From: Nitrospirota bacterium
Lineage (GTDB): Bacteria; Nitrospirota; Thermodesulfovibrionia; SZUA-242
DNA: 64,000 bases
Direction of reading: 5' to 3'
Assembly (NCBI GenBank): GCA_027021335.1
Contig: JALUUO010000068.1
Location: forward strand, 1 to 64,000
The notes under the pieces are model-generated. The model saw only the letters and a list, made by a program, of their open reading frames with translations. It was not told the DNA's origin and made no database searches. The position numbers and the translations under genes are program-made. Of this stretch, positions 10,136 through 18,972 are shown one piece after another; the first letter of the stretch is position 1, and every line of letters starts with the position of its first letter.

Positions 10136-10522
10136 ATGAAAGCAAAGATATTTATACTATTTTTAGGCGTTTTTATCCTCGGTATAATAAGCCTTGGGAA
10201 CGCCGAAGATAAAGCGGTAGAAACAGAGCAGTCAGGTATCCAGGCAAATTATGTCTGTATGGTGAATGATAAATACATGGGAAAGGAACAGATCCCGGTT
10301 GAGTACGAAGGGAAGATATACTATGGCTGCTGCAAGGGCTGTGTTGGCAACTTGCGAAACAACCGCGCCGTCAGATATTCGGTAGATCCCGCCACCGGCA
10401 AAGAAGTGGATAAGGCCACCGCCTATATTGTTATGAAACCTAATGGAACAAGTGAGGTTCTTTATTTTGAGTCGGAAGAAAGTTATAAAAAATACAAAAA
10501 AAGCCACTCTACTCAGAAATAG
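10136..10522 (+). CDS. Exported YHS/TRASH-like putative metal-binding protein
   Basis: 128 residues from the ATG at 10136, which has GGAGG at 10123-10127; an in-frame TTG at 10121 overlaps that ribosome site and is unlikely. An N-terminal signal peptide (KIFILFLGVFILGIISLGNA) is followed by a Cys-rich unit: CMVND, then 19 residues, then YYGCCKGC. This matches the C...CCxxC layout of YHS/TRASH domains, which bind copper or other soft metals (family knowledge). The protein is therefore likely periplasmic. The metal and partners are unknown. Only an AT-rich stretch separates it from the histidine kinase gene that converges on it. Confidence 0.7.
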   Translation: MKAKIFILFLGVFILGIISLGNAEDKAVETEQSGIQANYVCMVNDKYMGKEQIPVEYEGKIYYGCCKGCVGNLRNNRAVRYSVDPATGKEVDKATAYIVMKPNGTSEVLYFESEESYKKYKKSHSTQK

Positions 10523-10636
10523 TGCGGTATCTACAAATATAAAAAAATAATTTTTAAAAATATAGTTTTCGAGAAAACCCAAAAATAACAAACGATTAAA
10601 ACACTGTTTTTAAGTCCTTAATCTATTTGCAAAAAA

Positions 10637-11902
10637 CTATTTACTTGATAACGTAAAGTAAAACGTCGCGCCTTTATTGACCTCACCTTCGGCCCACACC
10701 CTTCCCCTGTGACGGTGTATAATGCGCTGTACAGTTGCCAGGCCGATACCGGTACCTTCGAACTCCTTGCCATGCAACCGCTGAAAGGGGCCGAAAAGTT
10801 TGCCTGAGTAGTTCATATCAAAACCAGCCCCGTTATCGCAGATAAAATAGATCTCTTCCTCTTCCTTTATAATATGGCCGAACTCTATATGTGCCTGCGG
10901 CTGCTTACCAGAGAACTTCCAGGCGTTTTCAAGCAGATTTTTAAGAGCTACGCGCAATAACCCAGGGTCACCTTTGGCTACAAGCCCTTTACTTATGATA
11001 AACTCCACCCGGCGTTCCACCTGAATCTGCTTTAATTCTGCGGCAATTTCCTCTGCCAAAACACTTAAGTCAACGGTTCGGCAATGCATTTCGCTGCGTG
11101 TAACACGAGACAACGTCAGCATGTCATCAATCAACTCACCCATACGTTGACTGGCAGCACGTATACGCCTGAGATAGTCTCTGCCTTGCTCATCCAAGCT
11201 TTCACTGTAGTCCTCCAACAGCGCCTGGCTGAAACCGTCAATACATCGAAGCGGTGCGCGCAGATCGTGAGAGACCGAATAGTTGAACGCCTCAAGTTCT
11301 TTATTGGCAACCTCAAGCTCCGTGGTTCGTTCCGCTACCAGTTCTTCCAAGTGATCACGGTGTTTTTTAAGTTCATCTTGCACCCGTTTGCGCTCAATCA
11401 CTTCAGCCAATACATTGGCAATCGATTGAAAGAAATTAACATCATCCTTACTAAACATCCTACGGCTGTTTGTATGCACACCCATCACACCAAAAGGCCG
11501 CTCCTTGCCCCTGATAAGAACGCTGATACCGCTTATAACCCCATGGTCATAAAGCAACTGAGGACCGCTGAATCGTTTTTCCGTTCTAAGGTCTTCAACA
11601 ATAATCGGCTCATCAGACAGCAAGCTATAGCCGGCTTGTGACTGCTTCCCTGAATCCACAGTTGCACTGCCTACAAGACCATCCTTCCAGCCAACCCCAG
11701 AAATCAGAAGAAATGCCTTACCATCAGGAAGCAGCTCCAGGACCTTACAATGATCAGCGCCTAAGATCACTGATACCAAGGTCACAGCCTGGTCAAACAG
11801 TGCATATAAAGGCGGATCGGACAAGGCATACTGGCCCAGTTCAGCCACAGCCGCCTGCTGCTGTGCACGCTTTGCCAGCTCATCCTCAAGATTCTTATTC
11901 AC
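10637..11902 (-). CDS. Cytoplasmic GAF-domain sensor histidine kinase
   Basis: 421 residues without membrane segments. A GAF domain (about 25-172) is followed by a coiled coil (172-205), a HisKA dimerisation domain with phospho-acceptor His212 in SVSHDLRAP, and a HATPase domain (about 310-421) with N-box NLLENAWKFS, FDMNYSG and GTGIGLATV. The kinase half resembles phytochrome-type kinases, but no chromophore Cys is evident. No response regulator gene is adjacent. The frame opens with GTG at 11902, which has a weak ribosome site; a TTG at 11890 preceded by AAGGTGA is an alternative start. Confidence 0.88.
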   Translation of the reverse strand: MNKNLEDELAKRAQQQAAVAELGQYALSDPPLYALFDQAVTLVSVILGADHCKVLELLPDGKAFLLISGVGWKDGLVGSATVDSGKQSQAGYSLLSDEPIIVEDLRTEKRFSGPQLLYDHGVISGISVLIRGKERPFGVMGVHTNSRRMFSKDDVNFFQSIANVLAEVIERKRVQDELKKHRDHLEELVAERTTELEVANKELEAFNYSVSHDLRAPLRCIDGFSQALLEDYSESLDEQGRDYLRRIRAASQRMGELIDDMLTLSRVTRSEMHCRTVDLSVLAEEIAAELKQIQVERRVEFIISKGLVAKGDPGLLRVALKNLLENAWKFSGKQPQAHIEFGHIIKEEEEIYFICDNGAGFDMNYSGKLFGPFQRLHGKEFEGTGIGLATVQRIIHRHRGRVWAEGEVNKGATFYFTLSSK

Positions 11903-11946
11903 CTTAAATTTTCGTATCTAAAAAAAGCCTGTACGGCCGGTTCAGG

Positions 11947-12003
11947 TATAAATAAATAAGTTCAGGGCCCATATCACCTGCAGACGGATTATGAGCCCTG
12001 AAC
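11947..12003 (-). terminator. Probable terminator after the Asp-rich lipoprotein gene
   Basis: GTTCAGGGC (11960-11968 on the plus strand) and GCCCTGAAC (11995-12003) form a 9-bp stem, extended inside by CATA/TATG after a one-base mismatch. On the minus strand the hairpin is followed by TTATTTATTTATA, a loose T-rich tract. It lies 17 bp past the lipoprotein stop codon. Confidence 0.6.
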
Positions 12004-12019
12004 CTTAGAGTGCCGGGCC

Positions 12020-12910
12020 TTAGTTATAAGCTCCGCTGTTGTTTATTCCGTCATTGTCATTATCAGTGTCGTAATCATCACGAATGCCATCATCGTCTGA
12101 ATCATTAATTTCATCATCGTCATTGGCGTCACTTATTCCGTCGTTATCATCATCGTCATCCTGATCGTCATTTATTCCGTCATTATCATCATCAGGGTCG
12201 TCTTTATCCGGCAGACCGTCGTTGTCGTCATCCTTGTCTTGGCCATTGCTTATACCATCATGGTCAAGATCGTTATCGTTTATTCCATCTCCATCATTAT
12301 CATTATCGTCAATATCCTTTATTCCGTCATTATCGTCGTCGTCGTCATCCCGGTTGGATATGCCGTCGCCGTCGTCATCCTCATAAACATTAATAATTCC
12401 ATCGTTGTCGTCATCCATCGGATCATCGGTTTTTAGAACGATCACAATGGCGGAATCCGTAACAGTAACCTCCAGGGGAAAGTCTTCCACTCCATCCCCG
12501 TTGCTGTCTGAAGACATATCACTACGACTCAAAGGAAGATCTACAAAACCAAGGTCTATATCTTCTCCGCTACTTGTAAATACGATGCTTGTATTGCCGT
12601 CCTTGTCCGTCAGTTTTATAGACGTTACGACTTTAGTTGTTTCATTCTCTTCATTAGTGATAAGCACCACACGGCATGACAGGTTTTTGGGTAACTCCAG
12701 GTCAAATGGATGCCTGTCGGTCCCATTGTCCGTGGATTTTACCGAGTAATAACTTCCATCATCGCAATATGCCTCGATAAGTGTACCCGGCACAGTACCC
12801 GTTAAAGAGTAGGTTGAACTGCTGGTCCCTCCCCCATCGCTGCTACTACCACCACATGCGGCAATCAATACGATCAGAAATAAAATACCGTAAAGTGCTT
12901 TCGTTTTCAT
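12020..12910 (-). CDS. Asp-rich lipoprotein with thrombospondin type 3-like calcium-binding repeats
   Basis: 296 residues from the ATG at 12910, which has GAGGAGG upstream. A lipoprotein signal peptide (ALYGILFLIVLIAAC) places the lipid-modified Cys near residue 20. A Ser/Gly linker and a beta-rich domain of about 130 residues follow. The C-terminal half consists of about ten DxDxDG-type repeats (DDDNDGI, DDDGDGIS, DNDNDGDGI and so on). Such repeats bind calcium in thrombospondin type 3 and OmpA-associated proteins. The protein is likely anchored at the outer membrane or cell surface. Function unknown. The repeat DNA is low-complexity, so copy number may vary. Confidence 0.8.
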   Translation of the reverse strand: MKTKALYGILFLIVLIAACGGSSSDGGGTSSSTYSLTGTVPGTLIEAYCDDGSYYSVKSTDNGTDRHPFDLELPKNLSCRVVLITNEENETTKVVTSIKLTDKDGNTSIVFTSSGEDIDLGFVDLPLSRSDMSSDSNGDGVEDFPLEVTVTDSAIVIVLKTDDPMDDDNDGIINVYEDDDGDGISNRDDDDDDNDGIKDIDDNDNDGDGINDNDLDHDGISNGQDKDDDNDGLPDKDDPDDDNDGINDDQDDDDDNDGISDANDDDEINDSDDDGIRDDYDTDNDNDGINNSGAYN

Positions 12911-13024
12911 ACAGACCTCCTCGTTCTGAGTGTTAAATATTACTTCCGACAAAACCGGTAGTTTGCATGATGCTGACTGTTACTCTGACTTACAACTGCG
13001 TTATTAAGTGTTGCATCGGGTATA

Positions 13025-13077
13025 CAAAAAAAAACAAAAAACCCGAGCCCCCTATTTAAAATACAAAGACCCGGATT
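13025..13077 (-). terminator. Possible terminator after the selenoprotein gene
   Basis: On the minus strand AATCCGGG pairs with CTCGGGTT (with G-U wobbles) around a long loop, and a run of TTTTTT-G-TTTTTTTTT follows. It lies about 40 bp past the selenoprotein stop at 13118. The wobble-rich stem makes this less certain than the long T tract suggests. Confidence 0.45.
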
Positions 13078-13117
13078 TTCTGTTGTTTTTACTAAAGACA
13101 CCTGCTATATAACCAGT

Positions 13118-13441
13118 TCAACATTTGCATGTGCCGCAACTATTTTCCGCAGACTGACCCCCTAATGGATTTTCTGAGGTTATTGCAAGCCCTGAACGGT
13201 GACCATCATCTACATGATCAATTGTGAGCTTTCCCAGGGAGGTCAACAACTTTTCATCGACCACAAACTTTAGACTGTCAAACTCAAACACCTTGTCGTT
13301 GTTCTTTGGCTCATCCAGAGCCAGGCCCAAAGAGGGGCCGCCTCAGCCACCGGAAAGATACACCCTAAGCGGTGACGACTGGTTTTGCTCTTTTAGATAG
13401 CCGGTCAACATATCCTGTGCTATTTTAGTTACTTCCAGCAT
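13118..13441 (-). CDS. IscA/HesB-family selenoprotein (in-frame UGA read as selenocysteine)
   Basis: The full gene runs from ATG at 13441 (GAAGGAG upstream) to the stop at 13118, 107 residues, with an in-frame TGA at codon 33 (13345-13343). Translating through it gives VYLSGG-U-GGPSLGLALDEP. This is the conserved IscA/HesB site, where the usual residue is the first cluster-binding Cys. The frame stays open with a well-conserved IscA-like sequence for 74 codons after TGA. The C-terminus (SCGTCKC) supplies further cysteines. Related proteins with selenocysteine at this site are known as HesB-like selenoproteins. A standard gene finder would call only the 3' part or a pseudogene. The likely role is Fe-S cluster or redox chemistry. 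Confidence 0.88.
13307..13342 (-). promoter_or_regulatory. Bacterial SECIS element for the selenocysteine codon
   Basis: Directly after the TGA, the coding strand holds a 6-bp perfect stem TGGCTC/GAGCCA (13323-13318 with 13312-13307) closing a 5-nt loop TGGAT. The loop begins 26 nt after the UGA and has G at its second position. This agrees with the bacterial SECIS rules (apical stem-loop roughly 16-37 nt downstream, G in the first loop positions). A second hairpin, GGCCC/GGGCC, lies between UGA and this stem. Confidence 0.75.
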
Positions 13442-13673
13442 AACATTTTCTCCTTCAAAGAAATATCGTACTATTCTACTTACTAGTATCGACCAAAGGG
13501 AGACTTTTTTTAACTTAGGGGTTAAAACAGCCTCGTTATCCCTGTGTCAACATGACAGTATGAAAGATAAAATCTATCCATGCTATCTATACTAATTATC
13601 CGACAGTTATACTCAAACTGTCAAATGAACAAATGAAGAGACTCCGGTATATTAAGGCAGAAAGATTAAAAAA

Positions 13674-15125
13674 TTAAAAAATAAGTGCAGAGTTCTTTGC
13701 CATGGCAAGAAGAGCCTCAGGGTAAACCCCTATCAACAACACTGCCAAAGCTGTTACGGCAAGAACAATTGTTATGGATACCGGCGCAGTCGACATGGAA
13801 GCAGCAGGTATTTCTCCTTCCTCAGGCTCTTCCATATACATAAACTTAACTACGCGCAGGTAAAAATACGCTGATATCACGCTGAAAAACACGGCAGCCA
13901 GCACTACAAAAGTATACCCGGCTTCCACCGCATTCATAAACAGGTAGAATTTACCCATAAAACCGGCTGTAGGCGGAATACCGGTAAGAGAAAACATGAA
14001 TATCAGCATTAAAAACGCCGGAACAGGATGGGTTTTGGCCAAACCCTTGAAATTGTCCAGCCGGTCGGATGATGCCGGGACTCTGCCCTTGTCAAGAATG
14101 ATCACGATCGAGAAAGCTCCTATGTTCATAAAAGCGTATATAATAAGATAGTTCATCATAGCACTGATACCGGCTGATGTTCCGGTAATCAGACCGATCA
14201 GGGCATAGCCGGCATGGGCAATGGATGAATATGCCAACATGCGTTTTATGTTTTGCTGGCTCAAGGCTATGATATTTCCAACAGCCATGGTAAGTATCGC
14301 TATTGGAACAAGTACCGTTGTCCAGTCAGCCTGCAGTGAATGCAGTGCCACCAGAAAAACACGGGCCATAACGGCAAAACCGGCAGCTTTCGGCCCCACA
14401 GACATAAAGGCGGTCACCGGAGTTGGAGCACCTTCGTAAACATCTGGGGCCCACATATGAAATGGCGCTGCTGCAACTTTAAAGCCGAACGCCACAACAA
14501 ACATAAGCAGTGCCATGAATAAAACCGGATTATCTACCAGCCCGCTTTCTGAAATTGCAGATGCCACAAGGTTTAACCGGGTGATGCCTGTTAAACCATA
14601 TATCAGAGAGATTCCATACAGCAGAAACGCCGATGAGAATGCGCCAAGCAAAAAATACTTCAGGGCCGATTCGTTCGATTTTACCTCACCCCTTATAAAG
14701 CCTGCCAGCACATAAGTCGACAGCGCCATAAGCTCCAGACCCAGGTAAATCGTTATAAGGTCTGCAGCCGAAGCCATAATCATCATACCGGCGGTGGATA
14801 AAAGAATAAGCGTGTAGTATTCGCCATGTTCTTCGTTTCGCCACCGCAGGTACCTACCGGAAACAAGAATCGCCATGGCAGCGCTTAGAATAAAAATATA
14901 CTTAAAAAACGAACTATACGCGTCCACTGAAAACATACCGCCGAATGTAACACCACTGGGTGTGGAGTAAACCGTAAATCCCGTTACCATTAAAAGAACA
15001 AGGCTTATAAAAGCGGTTGCATTTTTGTTTTTTATAGACAGATCAATTAACAACAACAGAAGCGCACCTAAAACCAAAAAGGCTTCCGGCAGCACAGGAG
15101 TCAGGTCAGGAAACTGAAAGTTCAT
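13674..15125 (-). CDS. nuoN: NADH-quinone oxidoreductase subunit N
   Basis: Antiporter-like membrane subunit of complex I, 483 residues and about 14 transmembrane helices. Diagnostic segments include LGLELMALSTYVL, ESALKYFLLGAFSSAFLLYG, and FSLTGIPPTAGFMGKFYLF, with the conserved helix-5 Glu and the broken-helix region. It is the last gene of the nuoA-N cluster and follows nuoM by 51 bp. About 230 bp without recognisable content separate it from the selenoprotein gene. Confidence 0.96.
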   Translation of the reverse strand: MNFQFPDLTPVLPEAFLVLGALLLLLIDLSIKNKNATAFISLVLLMVTGFTVYSTPSGVTFGGMFSVDAYSSFFKYIFILSAAMAILVSGRYLRWRNEEHGEYYTLILLSTAGMMIMASAADLITIYLGLELMALSTYVLAGFIRGEVKSNESALKYFLLGAFSSAFLLYGISLIYGLTGITRLNLVASAISESGLVDNPVLFMALLMFVVAFGFKVAAAPFHMWAPDVYEGAPTPVTAFMSVGPKAAGFAVMARVFLVALHSLQADWTTVLVPIAILTMAVGNIIALSQQNIKRMLAYSSIAHAGYALIGLITGTSAGISAMMNYLIIYAFMNIGAFSIVIILDKGRVPASSDRLDNFKGLAKTHPVPAFLMLIFMFSLTGIPPTAGFMGKFYLFMNAVEAGYTFVVLAAVFFSVISAYFYLRVVKFMYMEEPEEGEIPAASMSTAPVSITIVLAVTALAVLLIGVYPEALLAMAKNSALIF

Positions 15126-15176
15126 TTTTTTATTCTTTATCCTTAATGATTTTCATGGTTAGTTAATTAGTAGTAA

Positions 15177-16712
15177 TTACCTCTCCAGAAGGAGTTGGGC
15201 CAGGCTCATACCCCCGGTTCCATTGCTCACCTGCTCTATAAGATGCTCAACTGAAGCGTGCATAAAACCCAGAAAAACATTCGGATACAACCCTATCCAG
15301 AAAACAAGTACAAACATTGGTATAAGGGTTAATGTCTCGCGCAGGTTTAGATCAACCAGAGCCTTTACATTATCTGATAGCTGTTGGAAGAACATACGCC
15401 GGTAGAGACCCAACATATAACCGGCGCCCAGTATGACGCCGGTAGCTGCTAAAACGCCAAGAGTTCTGTTTTTGGTAAAGCCGCCAAGCAGTACAAGAAA
15501 CTCACCGATAAAACCGTTTGTCGCAGGAAAACCGATTGCCGAAAGCGTAAAAATCAGAAAAAAGACGGCATAGACGGGAACCTTCTGTGCTATTCCTCCG
15601 TAGTAGGCGATCTCGCGGCTGTGAGTACGCTCGTATATTATACCGATCATAAGAAACAGTCCACCGGTCACTACGCCGTGGTTGATCATCTGCAGAATTC
15701 CGCCTTCAAGCCCATTAGTGTTAAGAGCGAATATTCCCAGGGTGATAAAACCCATGTGGCTTACCGAGCTATAGGCGATAAGCCGCTTCATATCGGTCTG
15801 TGCAAAGCATATGACGGCGCCATAGATTATGGCCGCAACCGAAAGTACCATCATCGGAACCGCCAGCAACTTTGTGGCTTCTGGAAAAAATGGAATCGAA
15901 AACCTCAAGAAACCGTAAGCTCCCATTTTAATCAAGACTGCGGCCAGAATCACAGAGCCGGCTGCCGGAGCTTCCGTATGAGCGTCAGGAAGCCAGGTAT
16001 GCACAGGCAGCATGGGGACCTTTACTGCAAACGCCGCAAAAAACGCAAACCACAAAAGAAGTTGTAACTTCAAAGGATACGAGCCGCTTAATGACATGAG
16101 TTCAGGAATAAAAAAGACTCCGCCTGATTTCAGATATAAGATAATAATACCCACAAGCATAAGAAGACTTCCGGCCAAGGTGAAAAGAAAGAATTTGATA
16201 GTGGCATAGAGTCTGCCAGGGCCGCCCCATATGCCGATAAGAAGGTACATGGGAATCAGCATCGCCTCCCAGAAGATATAAAAAAGGAAGAAGTCAAGAG
16301 CGCAGAAAACTCCTATCATGGCTCCTTCTATAAAAAGAATCGCAACGTAGAACTCTTTAATCTTTGTGGTAACCGCGTTCCATGAGACAAGTACGCATAG
16401 AATCCCCACAAGAGCTGAAAGCATCACAAATAAGATACTTATTCCATCTATGCCAAGGGCGTAGTTTATATTCCAGGCCGATATCCAGGCCTTGTACTCG
16501 GCAAATTGCCACTTCCAGGTCGTCTTGTCAAAGTTCGTTAAAAGCGGAATGGAAAGGGTAAAGTTCAAAAGAGTGACTGCAAGAGCCCAGAACTTTATAC
16601 CCGCATTTGACGCACGCGGCGCCAGCATAAGCAGCACCCCTCCCAGTATCGGAAGAAATATCAGCACTGTTAGCACCGGGTAAGACAGGCTGTTTAATAT
16701 AATCGAATTCAC
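15177..16712 (-). CDS. nuoM: NADH-quinone oxidoreductase subunit M
   Basis: Antiporter-like subunit of complex I, 511 residues. It has the conserved FFLFYIFWEAMLIPMYLLIG helix (with the key Glu), the channel segment HTWLPDAHTEAPAAGSV, and LIAYSSVSHMGF. It starts with GTG at 16712, one base after the nuoL stop codon, so the two genes are translationally linked. Length matches the family. Confidence 0.96.
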   Translation of the reverse strand: MNSIILNSLSYPVLTVLIFLPILGGVLLMLAPRASNAGIKFWALAVTLLNFTLSIPLLTNFDKTTWKWQFAEYKAWISAWNINYALGIDGISILFVMLSALVGILCVLVSWNAVTTKIKEFYVAILFIEGAMIGVFCALDFFLFYIFWEAMLIPMYLLIGIWGGPGRLYATIKFFLFTLAGSLLMLVGIIILYLKSGGVFFIPELMSLSGSYPLKLQLLLWFAFFAAFAVKVPMLPVHTWLPDAHTEAPAAGSVILAAVLIKMGAYGFLRFSIPFFPEATKLLAVPMMVLSVAAIIYGAVICFAQTDMKRLIAYSSVSHMGFITLGIFALNTNGLEGGILQMINHGVVTGGLFLMIGIIYERTHSREIAYYGGIAQKVPVYAVFFLIFTLSAIGFPATNGFIGEFLVLLGGFTKNRTLGVLAATGVILGAGYMLGLYRRMFFQQLSDNVKALVDLNLRETLTLIPMFVLVFWIGLYPNVFLGFMHASVEHLIEQVSNGTGGMSLAQLLLER

Positions 16713-16713
16713 C

Positions 16714-18669
16714 CTAGTTTCCCCCTGCCCATATCAGGGATGCCGCAATCATGATAAAGAATCCGAAAACAATCACTGCTGCGTAATGATGAAGCACTCC
16801 GCTTTGCGCTTTCCGTATCCACTGGCTGATCCTGCCTATCGATCTTGGTATTCCGTTTACGATCCCCTCGATTATTAGTCCGTCGGTTACAGTCACCAGT
16901 ATGTTTTTAGCCACCCATACAGTGGGGCGGATAATAAGGTAATCGTAAATTTCATCCACATAATATTTATTAAAAAACAATCTATAGGGCACGCCTGACA
17001 TTGCTCCGGCCGCCCGCTCCGGCAAGTCGGTCTTTCTGGCGTACATAGCCCAGGCAAGGCCAAGGCCCAAAAGACCGGCTGCAACTGATATCGCCATGAT
17101 CATCCATTCTTCGCTGTGGCTGTAATTTCCGTGCTCTGCCGCCACATGCCCGACCACCGGTTTCAAAAACTCGGCAAAGTGGTTTTCAAATCCCCATAGT
17201 GCCGGAAGACCGATCCATCCTGCGCCGACCGCTCCGGCACAAAGCAACATGAGAGGTATGGTCATCGATGCCGGAGATTCGTGCAGGTGATCTTTCTTCT
17301 CCACCTCTCCACGGAATTCGCCGTGGAAAGTACGGAAAATAACCCTGAAAGAATAGAAGGCGGTCAGAAACGCCACAAGGGTTCCTGTAGCCCAAAGCAT
17401 CTTTCCGAAGCTTCCGCCCGAGGAGTAGGCCAGCCATAGAATCTCGTCCTTACTGAAAAATCCGGCCAGAGGTGGCAGACCTGATATACTTAGAGATGCT
17501 ATCCAAAAGGTTATTGCCGTGATCTTCATATGCTTGAAAAGTCCACCCATGTTTCGGATGTCCTGGTCATGAACAGCATGTATTACGCTGCCGGCCCCGA
17601 GAAAAAGAAGGGCCTTGAAAAACGCATGAGTATAAAGATGGAAAACTCCTGCGGAATAAGCTCCTACACCGCAGGCCAGCACCATATAGCCGAGCTGGCT
17701 GATAGTGGAGTAGGCTATTACCCGCTTTATATCGTTTTGCACAAGAGCAATCGTCGCTGCAAACAGGGATGTTAAGGCCCCTGTCACCGCCACAACAGCC
17801 ATGGCGGCAGGAGATAAGTTGAATATCGCGTTACAGCGGGCCAGAAGGAACACACCTGCCGTCACCATTGTGGCTGCATGAATAAGAGCGCTGACCGGAG
17901 TCGGTCCCTCCATTGCATCAGGAAGCCATACGTGCAGGGGCACCTGGGCGGATTTGCCAACTGCACCGCAAAACAGCAGAAGAGCTATCACTGTTGCCAG
18001 ATCGGTTTCAAGGCCCAGAAGACTTATAGCAGGACTTTGCCAGCCGTCAATGGCGGAAAATACCGTCTGGTAGTCAAGGCTGCCGAATGTAAGGTAGATA
18101 AGAAAAAGCCCGAGTGCAAAGCCAAAATCGCCGAATCTGTTGACGATAAAGGCCTTCATTCCCGCCCTGGCCGCTGATTCCTTCTGATGATAGAACCCTA
18201 TCAACAGGTAAGAGCAAAGACCCACCGCCTCCCAACCGAAATAGAGCTGGAGAAAATTATTCGACATAATAAGCATGAGCATAGAGAAGGTAAAAAGGCT
18301 CAGGTATGCATAAAACCTCGAGTACCCCTCTTCGCCGTGCATATAACCCACAGAGTAGAGATGAACAAGGGTAGACACGGTCGTCACCACTATCAGCATC
18401 ACCGCTGTTAACTCATCTATACTGAATCCTACGGAAACCCTCAGCCCTCCGGAAGATATCCATGTATAAATATCTCCGTAGTACGTATGCCCCTGCATAA
18501 CCTTAAGAAGCGTCATAACAGAAAGAACCCAGGAGACCGCAACCGCCAATGCGGCAATCCAGTGGGCCTCCTGCTTAATCCACCTGGCTCCGAAAAGACC
18601 GTTGATCAGAAAAGCCAGAAGTGGAAGGCCGGGGATTAACATATGCATGTTTGTTATTTCCATAGTCAT
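16714..18669 (-). CDS. nuoL: NADH-quinone oxidoreductase subunit L
   Basis: The largest antiporter-like subunit of complex I, 651 residues, with the long C-terminal lateral helix expected of NuoL. Recognisable segments are LQLYFGWEAVGLCSYLLIGF, HVWLPDAMEGPTPVSALIHA, RVIAYSTISQLGYM and GLPPLAGFFSKDEI. Its ATG overlaps the nuoK stop (ATGA at 18669-18666). An internal ATG six bases downstream is a possible alternative start. Confidence 0.96.
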   Translation of the reverse strand: MTMEITNMHMLIPGLPLLAFLINGLFGARWIKQEAHWIAALAVAVSWVLSVMTLLKVMQGHTYYGDIYTWISSGGLRVSVGFSIDELTAVMLIVVTTVSTLVHLYSVGYMHGEEGYSRFYAYLSLFTFSMLMLIMSNNFLQLYFGWEAVGLCSYLLIGFYHQKESAARAGMKAFIVNRFGDFGFALGLFLIYLTFGSLDYQTVFSAIDGWQSPAISLLGLETDLATVIALLLFCGAVGKSAQVPLHVWLPDAMEGPTPVSALIHAATMVTAGVFLLARCNAIFNLSPAAMAVVAVTGALTSLFAATIALVQNDIKRVIAYSTISQLGYMVLACGVGAYSAGVFHLYTHAFFKALLFLGAGSVIHAVHDQDIRNMGGLFKHMKITAITFWIASLSISGLPPLAGFFSKDEILWLAYSSGGSFGKMLWATGTLVAFLTAFYSFRVIFRTFHGEFRGEVEKKDHLHESPASMTIPLMLLCAGAVGAGWIGLPALWGFENHFAEFLKPVVGHVAAEHGNYSHSEEWMIMAISVAAGLLGLGLAWAMYARKTDLPERAAGAMSGVPYRLFFNKYYVDEIYDYLIIRPTVWVAKNILVTVTDGLIIEGIVNGIPRSIGRISQWIRKAQSGVLHHYAAVIVFGFFIMIAASLIWAGGN

Positions 18670-18968
18670 CCCTCCATCTCCTTGATTTCATCAACATGCA
18701 CCGTGGCCCGGTTTCTGAAAAGAGATATTATTATTGCAAGACCTATGGCTGCTTCAGCCGCTGCAACCGCGATGATAAAAAAGACCAAAATCTGTCCGCG
18801 CATATCTTGAAGGTAGTGGCTCATCGCCACCAGGTTGATGTTTACGGCATTTAGCATCAGTTCTATAGAAATAAACATAATAATCACGTTTCGCCTGGCG
18901 ATAAATCCGAATATTCCTATACAGAAAATAGCTGCCGACAGCATCATATACCATGTAACGGGAATCAT
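18666..18968 (-). CDS. nuoK: NADH-quinone oxidoreductase subunit K
   Basis: Small three-helix membrane subunit, 100 residues. The IELMLNAVNINLVA helix holds the conserved Glu, and AAAEAAIGLAIII holds the second, both needed for the ion path in this family. It starts 4 bp after nuoJ and overlaps nuoL by 4 bp. Confidence 0.96.
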   Translation of the reverse strand: MIPVTWYMMLSAAIFCIGIFGFIARRNVIIMFISIELMLNAVNINLVAMSHYLQDMRGQILVFFIIAVAAAEAAIGLAIIISLFRNRATVHVDEIKEMEG

Positions 18969-18972
18969 CTTG

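Noticed and set aside
11084-11641. A 185-codon plus-strand ORF opposite the histidine kinase
   Set aside because: It lies wholly antisense to a clear kinase domain, has no ribosome site and no recognisable protein pattern.
12239-12436. Plus-strand hydrophobic ORF opposite the Asp-rich repeats
   Set aside because: An Ile/Val-rich frame is the automatic complement of Asp (GAT/GAC) codons.
13118-13330. A 70-residue ORF that looks like a truncated IscA or a pseudogene
   Set aside because: The upstream frame continues to a good ATG and ribosome site through a single TGA at the conserved Cys position, with a SECIS-like stem-loop. A selenoprotein explains it better than decay.
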